Source: Bacteroidales bacterium (GTDB lineage: Bacteria > Bacteroidota > Bacteroidia > Bacteroidales > F082). Taken from it: 64,000 bases of DNA. The notes under the pieces are model-generated. The model saw nothing but the letters and a program-made list of their open reading frames with translations, made no database searches and was not told where the DNA came from. Shown here in pieces: positions 33,633-42,104 of this stretch (the first letter of the stretch is position 1; every line of letters begins with the position of its first letter). The position numbers and the translations under genes were made by a program. The stretch covers positions 285,923-349,922 of the forward strand of contig JAQVLA010000001.1 of NCBI GenBank assembly GCA_028704385.1, in the 5' to 3' direction.

Positions 33633-34772
33633 TCAATAGTATTTAAAATCGAAACGATACCCCATCCCAAAGCCAATATAATCTGCTTTTCCGAAGTGAA
33701 CGGTGAGGGCAATTGTTCCGAAAAGTTTTTCGGTGAATAATTGTTTGATCGCAATTTTTTGGTAGAAATCGCCTTCGCTTCGTTCGGCACCGGCCAGATG
33801 CATACCGATATTAAACAAAAACGACGTTCGGTCGAGCAGCATTTCATACGCAAAATTTGCACCTGGTTTTAACAATTTGATTTCCTTATCAACGGGAACG
33901 CCTTTTCTGAGCAGAAGTGCTTTGTCAGAACCATCTTTCGTAAGGTCGAACCCAATCCCGATTTTACTCCGCATCGAAACGGGTTTCATCACATTGACAG
34001 CTGCATTAAAAATGCTGTGTCTTTTTCCGGTTTCCTGGGTCATATCTTTAAAGCCCATGGCAAATTGTGCCTCGACAGACACCCATTTTTTGCCGTCAAA
34101 TTCGAATTTATACAATTCCGGAAGGAGTTTAAGATCGAGATATGGATTAGGCTTGCGCAGGTTGTACGCTGCTCCGGCACTGATGCTGATGATATTCAGT
34201 CCGTAGTTTGGTGTTTTCATCGAGCCGTTCGAAAAATGCGTCAGTCCGGCAGCGACAAATAGTTGCAAACGACGGCTGGCCTGAAACCGATAATCAAAGA
34301 ACAAGCTTATTGCAGCATTAAGGTGAGAACCGATAGCGAAATTCTGATAGTTATGAGTAGGGTGAAATCTATTGGTAAGATAGGCCAGCCCTGCTCCAAG
34401 CCGGAAATTGAGGCTGTTGTTCATGTCCGGGTTCAACGGAAAATTGATAAAAGGATAAATGGCATGTGCCTTGCCAAGCGCATCGAAACCTCCCAGACCA
34501 GCATACCAGTATGACACGCCAATCATCGGATAACGATAAAGGGCTTCCCATTTTTTCTTCCCAAAGGTGGCACGTTGAATACTTACTTCAAAGGCAGGAA
34601 AATGCGCATCAAAGCGCGTCATTTCAAAATGATGTTGCAGGAAAATTGCCCCATGAATACGGGTTTCCAGCTGGAAGTTGTGTTGGGGTTTAGGTGGCCC
34701 GCCCTGAGCTAACAAGGAGATCCAGGTAAACCCAAAAAGAAATAAAAAGGCAATTCTTTTTACGAATATCAT
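33633..34772 (-). CDS. Acyloxyacyl hydrolase / PagL-like lipid A 3-O-deacylase
   Basis: Predicted outer-membrane lipid A deacylase of 379 residues with a signal peptide (1-22, ending LLAQ). The barrel contains the PagL signature THFSNGSMKTPNYGLN, in which His179 and Ser181 are the likely catalytic pair. The protein is longer than Pseudomonas PagL, as is usual for the Bacteroidetes branch. It ends in the barrel strand YIGFGMGYRFDFKYY. It is first in an operon with a GIN lipoprotein. It would trim 3-O-linked acyl chains and alter lipid A; the activity is predicted from the motif only. Confidence 0.78.
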   Translation of the reverse strand: MIFVKRIAFLFLFGFTWISLLAQGGPPKPQHNFQLETRIHGAIFLQHHFEMTRFDAHFPAFEVSIQRATFGKKKWEALYRYPMIGVSYWYAGLGGFDALGKAHAIYPFINFPLNPDMNNSLNFRLGAGLAYLTNRFHPTHNYQNFAIGSHLNAAISLFFDYRFQASRRLQLFVAAGLTHFSNGSMKTPNYGLNIISISAGAAYNLRKPNPYLDLKLLPELYKFEFDGKKWVSVEAQFAMGFKDMTQETGKRHSIFNAAVNVMKPVSMRSKIGIGFDLTKDGSDKALLLRKGVPVDKEIKLLKPGANFAYEMLLDRTSFLFNIGMHLAGAERSEGDFYQKIAIKQLFTEKLFGTIALTVHFGKADYIGFGMGYRFDFKYY

Positions 34773-34866
34773 AAATATAAAGCCATGCGGCGCAAAGATA
34801 AAGCATTTGGCCCGGTAACTCCTGAAGGTTTAAGGTTTATCAGGCTACAATTGTGGATGAAACGCT

Positions 34867-34875
34867 TACTTTTGC
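34867..34875 (+). promoter_or_regulatory. -7 promoter box for mazG-PAP2 unit
   Basis: TACTTTTGC is a perfect TAnnTTTGC, 17 bp before the mazG ATG, in the divergent gap with the PagL-like gene. The spacing to the nearest TTG is shorter than usual. Confidence 0.45.
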
Positions 34876-34892
34876 ATTAAATTTTTAAAGCA

Positions 34893-35663
34893 ATGGATCA
34901 ACGACTGGAAGCTTTTGGACGCTTATTGAAGATTATGGATGAGTTGCGTGCAGGTTGTCCCTGGGATCGCGAGCAAACCCTCGAAAGTTTGCGTCACCTC
35001 ACTATCGAAGAGACCTATGAGCTGAGTGATGCGATCATGAATCACGACCTTAATGAGGTGAAAAAGGAACTGGGTGATTTGATGCTGCATCTTGTTTTTT
35101 ATGCAAAAATCGGGGAGGAGCAGGGTGCTTTTGATATCAAAGATGTTTTGGATGGAATAGCAGAAAAGCTGATTATCCGTCATCCTCATATTTACGGAGA
35201 AGTAAAGGTAAATGGTGCAGGCGATGTTAAGGAGAACTGGGAACGCATCAAACTAATGGAAGGAAAGAAATCTGTACTGGAGGGTGTTCCACAGAGTTTG
35301 CCGGCCCTTTTAAAAGCCTATCGTATGCAGGAAAAAGCGGGAGGTGTTGGTTTTGAATGGGAGCATAAGGATCAGGTTTGGGATAAGGTACTCGAAGAAT
35401 TGCAGGAGCTGAAAACTGAGGCTGATCAGGAATCACCATTGCACCGGCGTGAGGATGAATTTGGCGATCTGTTGTTTGCCCTGATCAATTATGCCCGATA
35501 TGTGGGAATTAACCCTGAGGATGCCCTCGAACGCACTAATCGTAAGTTTAAAAGCCGGTTTAGCCATATCGAAAAAGTAGCTGAACAGCAAGGGAAAAAA
35601 CTGCATGAAATGAGCCTGGAAGAAATGGATGGCCTTTGGAATGAGGCGAAAACCCTGGAATAA
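34893..35663 (+). CDS. mazG: Nucleoside triphosphate pyrophosphohydrolase MazG
   Basis: Hydrolyses (d)NTPs to monophosphates and pyrophosphate, a housecleaning role. The 256-residue protein has two MazG domains. The first has RAGCPWDREQTLESLRHLTI with the metal-binding EETYELSDAI and KKELGDLMLHLVFYA. The second has VLEELQELKTEAD and EDEFGDLLFALINYARYVGI, closing with NPEDALERTNRKFKSRF. All acidic metal ligands appear present in both. Its TAA overlaps the ATG of the following PAP2 gene by one base (TAATG), indicating coupling. Confidence 0.96.
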   Translation: MDQRLEAFGRLLKIMDELRAGCPWDREQTLESLRHLTIEETYELSDAIMNHDLNEVKKELGDLMLHLVFYAKIGEEQGAFDIKDVLDGIAEKLIIRHPHIYGEVKVNGAGDVKENWERIKLMEGKKSVLEGVPQSLPALLKAYRMQEKAGGVGFEWEHKDQVWDKVLEELQELKTEADQESPLHRREDEFGDLLFALINYARYVGINPEDALERTNRKFKSRFSHIEKVAEQQGKKLHEMSLEEMDGLWNEAKTLE

Positions 35664-36502
35664 TGGTTATTAGTCAGCGGATTTTCAGGATGCAGTTGCT
35701 TTTGGTTTTTCTTGCCCTGGTTATGCAACTTCCGGCTCAGGAAAATTGTATTCCAAAAGCCAATGGTAACTATCTCAAATCATACTGGAATGCAGGTGTT
35801 TACACCCTGACACAGCCGGCGCGTTATAAAACAACTGATTGGTTAGTTAGTGCTGGTTTTGTGGGTTCAGCTGTTCTGCTCTATAATAAGGATCAGCAGG
35901 CTTTTGATTTTTTTGATCGGCAGCTCACTGAAAGTGCTGCAAAAGATTTCAGTCGTTTCAGCGATTTGGGAGGAAATGGTTTGTTGACAATCCCGGTTTT
36001 GGGTGCTATGTATTGGGCTGGCACATCGCATTCAGATTGCAGGCTAAAAGAAGCCTCACTGGCTGGTTTGCAGGCTTTTGTGTTGAGTGCTGGAGCGGCC
36101 TGGCTTGTGAAAAGTTTGGCTGGCCGTCCGCGACCCAATGCTGGTTATGAATCTGATACCTGGTATGGACCCTTCAGTGGTCATGATGCTTTCCCATCGG
36201 GGCACACCACACGTGCTTTTGCAGTGGCAACAGTTTTGGCTGGATATTACAAAGACAAAATGTGGGTGGGAATTACTGCCTATGGCCTGGCCACTTTTAC
36301 CGCTTCCGGAAGATTACTCAGCGGCGAGCACTGGCCATCGGATGTTTTAGTTGGCATGGCACTTGGCTATGTTGTTGGCAGAGGAGTATTAAAATTCAAT
36401 CAGAAACAAAAGGAAATTGCCCAGCGCACTGCTTCCTCAAAAAGCCTGACGTTTTCGCCCTTGCTAGGGCCACAACAAGTTGGCGTGATGATCCGGTTTT
36501 AA
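35663..36502 (+). CDS. PAP2-family membrane-associated phosphatase
   Basis: Phosphatidic acid phosphatase type 2 superfamily protein, 279 residues, with a signal-like N-terminus (1-25, ending LPAQE). The catalytic blocks are complete: KSLAGRPRPN (block 1), PSGHTTRAFA (block 2) and SGRLLSGEHWPSDVLVGMAL (block 3, catalytic His and Asp). The active site would be periplasmic. Candidate substrates are undecaprenyl diphosphate or lipid phosphates; the short hydrophobic segments may also fit a soluble or outer-membrane-associated class. It is translationally coupled to mazG, so both remove phosphates or pyrophosphates. Convergent with the tolC-like gene. Confidence 0.88.
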   Translation: MVISQRIFRMQLLLVFLALVMQLPAQENCIPKANGNYLKSYWNAGVYTLTQPARYKTTDWLVSAGFVGSAVLLYNKDQQAFDFFDRQLTESAAKDFSRFSDLGGNGLLTIPVLGAMYWAGTSHSDCRLKEASLAGLQAFVLSAGAAWLVKSLAGRPRPNAGYESDTWYGPFSGHDAFPSGHTTRAFAVATVLAGYYKDKMWVGITAYGLATFTASGRLLSGEHWPSDVLVGMALGYVVGRGVLKFNQKQKEIAQRTASSKSLTFSPLLGPQQVGVMIRF

Positions 36503-36519
36503 ACCATTCTTAGCCAAGG

Positions 36520-38028
36520 TTATTTTTCAATTAATTCTTCAGGGTCAACATGTATTTTTTGACCTTTTTCGAAATCGAACAAAGTTGATTTACGCAACTC
36601 AAAATAGTTGTTCCAGTAGTTTTTCAGGGCATTGTAATAACTTACTTTGGCATTGTCGTTGTCGATCTGCGCATTATTAAGTTCCAGCACATCGTTCACC
36701 TTGCCAATCATATACCGTTTTTGCGTCACGTCAAAACGTTTTTGGGCAACGGTATCTGATTTGGCAGCGATCATCAGCTGGTTTTTCTGCATTCCAAACT
36801 GAACAACTTTCAGGAAGATTTCCTGATCAAAATCAATTCGTTCCTGCTCTATGCTGGTCTTCACCAGATCGTAGTTGGACTCTGCCATCCGTATTCGGCC
36901 TCGTGCCTGTCCCCAGTCCAGGATAGGTATTGTTAATCCAAGGCTAATGCGTTCCTCATCAAGTGGATTTTTATAAACATCCTGAATTTTGTCGGCAGTT
37001 TGGGTTAAGCCATAAGAAGCATAAATTTCAGCGTCAAACCGGCCATTTAACCGAGCCATACTGATCTGGCTTTCGGCCTCAATCATACGGCGCTCAAAAG
37101 AAAGTCCGGACGAAGTATTCGTATGCGCTTCATTGATAGCTTCATTAACGTCAATCGCGAAGTGGGGAGTTTCTGCGGGAGGGATAAGCACAAGAGGCTG
37201 GTTGCTTGAAATACGTAAATAGGATTTGAATTTGAAAAGCATATTTTGATAATTCAGGTCGGCATTTTCAACAGCAGCATCGGCTTTGAGCAGGTTCAGC
37301 TCGAGTTGCAGCAATTCATTTTCGGCTATTTTACCCAACACATAACGTCCTTTGGCGATGTTGTACAAGGTATCATAATTAGCCTGATTTTTAATGGCGA
37401 TGTCGCGATCCACCTGTGCCATCAACAGATTAAAAAAATGATTGATGGCTGTAATGGCAACCTGTTCGCGGCTTTCGAGGTATTGTCGTTTGGCTTCCTC
37501 ATACACAAGTGGCTCTATTTGTTTGTCCCATTTATAAGCATTGTATCCAAATATCGGCTGTCTGAATCCGATGCTTACCGGCGTGGAATGAAACTGTCGG
37601 GTGGAGGTATCTGTATAAAAGTTGTCAAGACGTTGCAGTCCGGATTGCAAAAACACCTCACCGCCCGTTAGCCCGATACGTTGTGTGAGGGCGACATCTG
37701 CAGAATAGCGCGCAACTGTTCGGTCGCGATAGCTTTCGCTGCCATCCTGTTGGGTGATGGCATCAATGGACTGTGTAAAATTAGGCAAGGTTCCGGTAAG
37801 TGTTATATTTGGCAGATAACCGGCTTTAAAACTACGGTATTCCCAATAACTGCGCCTGAAACGGTGTATATTGATTAAGGCATCGGGCGAGCGTTCCTGT
37901 ACGAGCTGGATAGTTTCTGAGAGTGTAAGGTATTGTTTTGCATCGACTTGTGTGCCTTGCGCAGATATCATTGAAGACAGCATTATCAGTACACCTATAA
38001 TAATTGCTTCACCAAACTTGATTTTCAT
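36520..38028 (-). CDS. TolC-family outer-membrane efflux protein
   Basis: Outer-membrane channel of a tripartite exporter, about 502 residues. It has a signal peptide (1-23, ending MISAQ) and two OEP repeats of long helices with short barrel strands (about 30-240 and 290-480), such as VAITAINHFFNLLMAQVDRD, YVLGKIAENELLQLELNLLK and RFDVTQKRYMIGKVNDVLEL. The ATG at 38028 is preferred over a GTG at 38037. It is the last gene of the unit with a membrane fusion protein and ABC-type permease. It exports substrates such as lipophilic compounds or peptides; none can be assigned. Confidence 0.88.
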   Translation of the reverse strand: MKIKFGEAIIIGVLIMLSSMISAQGTQVDAKQYLTLSETIQLVQERSPDALINIHRFRRSYWEYRSFKAGYLPNITLTGTLPNFTQSIDAITQQDGSESYRDRTVARYSADVALTQRIGLTGGEVFLQSGLQRLDNFYTDTSTRQFHSTPVSIGFRQPIFGYNAYKWDKQIEPLVYEEAKRQYLESREQVAITAINHFFNLLMAQVDRDIAIKNQANYDTLYNIAKGRYVLGKIAENELLQLELNLLKADAAVENADLNYQNMLFKFKSYLRISSNQPLVLIPPAETPHFAIDVNEAINEAHTNTSSGLSFERRMIEAESQISMARLNGRFDAEIYASYGLTQTADKIQDVYKNPLDEERISLGLTIPILDWGQARGRIRMAESNYDLVKTSIEQERIDFDQEIFLKVVQFGMQKNQLMIAAKSDTVAQKRFDVTQKRYMIGKVNDVLELNNAQIDNDNAKVSYYNALKNYWNNYFELRKSTLFDFEKGQKIHVDPEELIEK

Positions 38029-38074
38029 GCTTACCACTTTAATATTTTCCTAAAATCAGATTGAAGTATAAGTT

Positions 38075-38311
38075 TCAGTCAGCGTTTTTTTCAAGAAATG
38101 CCTCCAGTACCGGACGCGCTTTTTCCATGCTATCTTCTTCGATGAGTATGCGCACGTTAGATTGTATTGAGCCAATTCCAACTAAATTTCCAGCTTCCTG
38201 ATCGTTACGGATCATACACGGAATTTCTGCTTCTTCCAATTCGTATTTGAGTGTAAGTGCCTGGATATGGCTTCCGGCAAAAATTTCGATAAGTTCATTA
38301 GAATGTTCCAT
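38075..38311 (-). CDS. DUF2007-domain small protein
   Basis: 78-residue cytosolic protein of the DUF2007 family (putative signal-transducing protein). It opens IEIFAGSHIQALTLKYELEE, has the AEIPCMIRNDQEAG middle and ends with VRILIEEDSMEKARPVLEAF, the ferredoxin-like fold pattern of PII-like small domains. It sits between the permease (16 bp) and the tolC-like gene (46 bp), which suggests a regulatory role for the exporter. The function of the family is not established. Confidence 0.85.
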   Translation of the reverse strand: MEHSNELIEIFAGSHIQALTLKYELEEAEIPCMIRNDQEAGNLVGIGSIQSNVRILIEEDSMEKARPVLEAFLEKNAD

Positions 38312-38327
38312 TGCAATTGTTTTTAGG

Positions 38328-39695
38328 TTAATCGTGTCTGAGCGAGGTCACAGGATCCTGTTGTGCAGCTTTGCGTGCAGGCAAATAGCCAAAAACTATG
38401 CCCACCGTAGCAGCCACACCAAATGAAATCATAATGCTCCCGGCCGAAACAATGGTTAGGATGTCGGTGGTTTCCATAATGGTGCGTGCCATTATTACGC
38501 CTAACAAGATCCCAAATAGTCCTCCGCTAATGCTTATCAGAATTGCTTCGGAGAGAAACTGAAAGATGATATCCCTTTTGGTAGCACCAACAGAGCGGCG
38601 CACCCCAATTTCGCGAATGCGCTCCATCACGGAGGCCAGCATTATATTCATGATGCCGATACCTCCTACAAGCAGCGAAATTCCTGCGATGGCACCTAAT
38701 ACAATATTAAAGATGTCTTTTGTCCTTTGTTCCTGTTTGAGTAGCAGTTCAGGTACGGTAATCTGAAAATCTTCAACGCCCAAATGCCTTCTGTTGAGCA
38801 TCTTAGTGAGTATTTGAGTGGTTGAGGTAAGGTTTGCACTTTCATCAACCTGTACCACGATCCGATCGAGCTGGTGGTAGTTGGCATCATCTTCGCTGCT
38901 TGAGCTGCTTGAGAAAGACATTACACTGTTTCCTGAATAGATGACCGTTTGATTGCCATTGCTTAGAGAACCTTCGTTAATACGGGCACGGTCTTTAAAA
39001 CGGAGCAAAACGGTTTGAATGGGTGCGTAAATATTGTTGTTGAAGTCGCTAATCCCCAAATCCTGACTGCTTTGAAGTGATGCCAGCCTGTTTTCGAGCA
39101 CTCCAATCACCTTAAGCCAGATGTTTCCACATTTGATATGTTTACCAATAGGGTCTTCGAGTGCAAAAAATTTCGATTTTATTGCAGGGCCAATAATGCA
39201 AACGGGGCTTCCGCTCTCGAGTTGGTCAGCGGTGAACATGTTTCCGGAAGTGATCGTCAGGTTAAAGACCTCGAAAAAATCTGGCTGAACGCCATTGAGT
39301 TTGGCTTGTTGACGGATGCCATCTTTGATGATGCTGGTTTCGTACGACACTTCAGGGCTTACGCGTTTCACGGTAGGAATCACTTCTTTGATTCCTTCTG
39401 CATCGAGTAGTGTGAGGCCTGGCGAATATTGCTTCCGCTGTTGCTGTACACCTGATTCTTCAGTGTCATCGTCTCCTGAACCATTTTTTTCGTATCGGGC
39501 CTGTACAACGATGTTGTTTACTCCAACCATTTTCATCTGATCCAGAATTTCCTGCTGGGCTCCGTTGCCGATGGCCATCATGGCGATAACGGCCGCTACA
39601 CCAAAAATGATACCCAAAGCAGTCAGTATAGATCGTGACCTGTTGGCAAAAACAGCTTCCAAAGCAACCTGTAAGATTTCCAGATACCGTTCCAT
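38328..39695 (-). CDS. MacB-type ABC transporter permease (no ATPase domain)
   Basis: Type VII ABC exporter permease of 455 residues. The first helix (about 20-45, TALGIIFGVAAVIAMMAIGN) follows the cytosolic start. A large periplasmic MacB_PCD domain spans about 48-325, and three C-terminal helices of the FtsX domain end in TVGIVFGYLPARKAAQQDPV. Unlike E. coli MacB, no nucleotide-binding domain is fused. No Walker motif gene of the LolD/MacB class occurs in this window, so the ATPase must come from elsewhere or the permease is a non-energised member. It is followed by DUF2007 and tolC. Confidence 0.92.
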   Translation of the reverse strand: MERYLEILQVALEAVFANRSRSILTALGIIFGVAAVIAMMAIGNGAQQEILDQMKMVGVNNIVVQARYEKNGSGDDDTEESGVQQQRKQYSPGLTLLDAEGIKEVIPTVKRVSPEVSYETSIIKDGIRQQAKLNGVQPDFFEVFNLTITSGNMFTADQLESGSPVCIIGPAIKSKFFALEDPIGKHIKCGNIWLKVIGVLENRLASLQSSQDLGISDFNNNIYAPIQTVLLRFKDRARINEGSLSNGNQTVIYSGNSVMSFSSSSSSEDDANYHQLDRIVVQVDESANLTSTTQILTKMLNRRHLGVEDFQITVPELLLKQEQRTKDIFNIVLGAIAGISLLVGGIGIMNIMLASVMERIREIGVRRSVGATKRDIIFQFLSEAILISISGGLFGILLGVIMARTIMETTDILTIVSAGSIMISFGVAATVGIVFGYLPARKAAQQDPVTSLRHD

Positions 39696-39704
39696 GGTTC
39701 AGAA

Positions 39705-41090
39705 TTAATTAGGCCTTTTAGGTGCTCCTTTTCCCCGGTCACCACCTGCTGGCCGATCGGCTGGAAGTGTATCTTTTTTTATCGCAGCTTCTTTGGTATC
39801 AGGTGCAGTTTTCTTCAGACTATCTCTGATGCTGGCCACTACTTCAGGATCCAACAGGCTAAGCCGGTAGTTCTCAGGTTTTTCGGGTGGACTCAGCCTT
39901 ACTTTATCACCTTCGTTGAGGCCGGCCAAAATGATGATTTCATTTTCATTGGATTTGCCGGCAATGATTTGCTGCCGTTTTCCGCCAGTAAAAACAAACT
40001 GAATGCTGTCGAGGTTGTAAATGGCTTCGAGTGGAACAAATAAGGCCTCCTGAATTTCTTCGGTGATGATGATGTTTTTGGTCGTCATGGCAGGGCGAAG
40101 GATAGAGTCAAATTCGTTTACTTCTATCTTCACCTCGAACACCTTGGCATTGCTATTGCGCATCTGTTCGCCGATATTAGCCACTTCAATTACTTTGCCG
40201 GTGAATTTTTTTTCGGGAAAAGCATCAACGCCGACATCCACACGCTGGCCTGATTTTACTTTTGATATATCAATCTCATTTACATAGGTTTTGGTGGTCA
40301 TTTCTCTAAGGTTTGGCAGTGTTGCCACCACATTTTCCCAGGCACTGATTGTTGCACCAATGCCCCGCTTTGAACCATCCCAGTCACGCTGATACACTAC
40401 CATCCCGGCTTTTGGGGCCATAATCGTAAACTCCGCATTGAGGGCAACCAGCTTTTCATATTCAGATTGTTTTTTTCGGAGAGCAGTAGCCACCTCACTC
40501 ATATTGGCAACGGCTTTTTCGTATTTGAGTGAATAATTTCTTTCGGCCTGATCCAGTGAGCGTTGCGCCCGGTCGAGTTCAATCTGCACCTGGCGTTGTG
40601 TTGCCGGTGGTTCATAAATGGACTGATCTACTGCAATTTGGGCTTCTTCCATGGCATAGCGTAAATTAACGAGGTCGTTGCGTGCTGCTCTCAGTTCCAT
40701 CGTAGTATCAAGCTGTGTTTTGGTAAAATTATTTTGGAATTGCTCGATATCAATTTCCTGGTCTTTAATTTTATTGGTGAGCTCAGTGCGGTCGAGCCGT
40801 GCCACATAATCACCTGAATCTACAATAGAGCCATCCGGAATGATGTCATCAATTTTAAGCTGCCACAAGCGGGCTTCGCGAAGGCTGGAAGGTGAGGGGC
40901 CAAAAATATTCTCAGAGCTTTTGGCTTCGAGCTCTCCTGTGGTGGTAACACTGATGATAAAAGGTCCTTTTTTTACTGTTGTCTCAACCACAGCACCGGA
41001 TTCCAGTTCGGGGCGGCTTGCATACCACGTGATCAGTATCAAGGCCAGAATGACAGCGATACTGAGATAAATTTTCATACGGGATTTCAT
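39705..41090 (-). CDS. Periplasmic membrane fusion protein (HlyD/MacA-like)
   Basis: Adaptor subunit of the exporter, 461 residues. An N-terminal membrane helix (about 5-24) is followed by a biotinyl-lipoyl-like half (IVDSGDYVARLDRTEL), a long coiled coil (about 95-220), the second half (MAPKAGMVVYQRDWDG), a beta-barrel domain (GQRVDVGVDAFPEKKFTGKV) and a membrane-proximal domain. The tail (about 425-461) is Lys/Asp/Pro-rich and unstructured. It lies 9 bp upstream of the permease and 39 bp after the MoxR gene. Confidence 0.9.
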   Translation of the reverse strand: MKSRMKIYLSIAVILALILITWYASRPELESGAVVETTVKKGPFIISVTTTGELEAKSSENIFGPSPSSLREARLWQLKIDDIIPDGSIVDSGDYVARLDRTELTNKIKDQEIDIEQFQNNFTKTQLDTTMELRAARNDLVNLRYAMEEAQIAVDQSIYEPPATQRQVQIELDRAQRSLDQAERNYSLKYEKAVANMSEVATALRKKQSEYEKLVALNAEFTIMAPKAGMVVYQRDWDGSKRGIGATISAWENVVATLPNLREMTTKTYVNEIDISKVKSGQRVDVGVDAFPEKKFTGKVIEVANIGEQMRNSNAKVFEVKIEVNEFDSILRPAMTTKNIIITEEIQEALFVPLEAIYNLDSIQFVFTGGKRQQIIAGKSNENEIIILAGLNEGDKVRLSPPEKPENYRLSLLDPEVVASIRDSLKKTAPDTKEAAIKKDTLPADRPAGGDRGKGAPKRPN

Positions 41091-41129
41091 AGGCCCATAA
41101 AATTAAATGTTTTTGACGGATCAAACAAA

Positions 41130-42089
41130 TCAAAGCAGTTTACGGATGATATCTTCCATACCAATGCCTTCAGCTTCGGCTGTGTAGTTACGTACCAGGC
41201 GATGCCTCAGGATAGGTAAGGAAACAGTTTTAACATCTTCGATATCAGGAGAATATCTACCATGGAATAAAGCATTGGCTTTCGCACCGATAATCAGGTA
41301 TTGTGAGGCACGCGGACCGGCCCCCCAGCTGATGTATCTGTTGGTAAAATCGTGTGCTTCGGGGGTGTTGGGACGTGTTTTCCCGACAAGTTTCACGGCA
41401 TACTCATACACATTATCGGGTACAGGAACTTTACGTACCAATTGTTGAAAATAATTAATCTCATTTTCATTCATCACAGCATTTACGGTCTGTTCAGCTC
41501 CTCCGGTGGTTTGTTTTACCACCATTATCTCTTCTTCAAAAGCCGGATAATCCAACCAAAGGTTAAACATAAAGCGGTCGAGTTGAGCTTCCGGAAGGGG
41601 ATAGGTGCCTTCCTGTTCAATGGGATTCTGGGTGGCCAACACAAAAAAGGGCTTGAGCAGCTGATGTGTTTGGCCGGCAACGGTAATGCGTTTCTCCTGC
41701 ATGGCTTCCAGCAGGGCTGCCTGTGTTTTGGGTGGAGTCCGGTTGATTTCGTCGGCCAGGATTACCTGCGCGAAAACAGGGCCTTTGATAAATTTGAAAT
41801 GACGGGTCTCATCCAGAATTTCGGTACCGATGATATCAGAAGGCATCAGGTCGGGTGTGAATTGGATGCGGCTGAAGCTAAGCCCCAGTGCTTTTCCGAT
41901 GGTGTTGACCAATAGTGTTTTGGCCAGTCCCGGCACTCCTACCAATAAAACATGCCCCTGGCTGAAAATGGCCAGCAGCGTTTGGTGGATAATTTCGTCC
42001 TGCCCTACGATTACCTTTCCGATTTCCTTTTTAAGTTCTTGATATTTAAGTTGTAAGGCGTCTGCACCTTCTTTATCTGATTTGAACAT
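41130..42089 (-). CDS. MoxR-family AAA+ ATPase
   Basis: Cytosolic AAA+ chaperone-like ATPase of 319 residues. The Walker A is GVPGLAKTLLVNT (about 56-68) and the Walker B is VILADEINRTPPKTQAALLE (about 120-140). The sensor segment is FFVLATQNPIEQEGTYPLPE, and the arginine-finger and lid regions follow. MoxR proteins usually pair with DUF58 and von Willebrand A proteins. None lies here; it sits between a SurA-like PPIase gene (15 bp upstream) and the membrane fusion protein gene. That pairing suggests a role in assembling exported or efflux components, which is inference. Confidence 0.93.
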   Translation of the reverse strand: MFKSDKEGADALQLKYQELKKEIGKVIVGQDEIIHQTLLAIFSQGHVLLVGVPGLAKTLLVNTIGKALGLSFSRIQFTPDLMPSDIIGTEILDETRHFKFIKGPVFAQVILADEINRTPPKTQAALLEAMQEKRITVAGQTHQLLKPFFVLATQNPIEQEGTYPLPEAQLDRFMFNLWLDYPAFEEEIMVVKQTTGGAEQTVNAVMNENEINYFQQLVRKVPVPDNVYEYAVKLVGKTRPNTPEAHDFTNRYISWGAGPRASQYLIIGAKANALFHGRYSPDIEDVKTVSLPILRHRLVRNYTAEAEGIGMEDIIRKLL

Positions 42090-42104
42090 ATTTTCGTGCT
42101 AACT

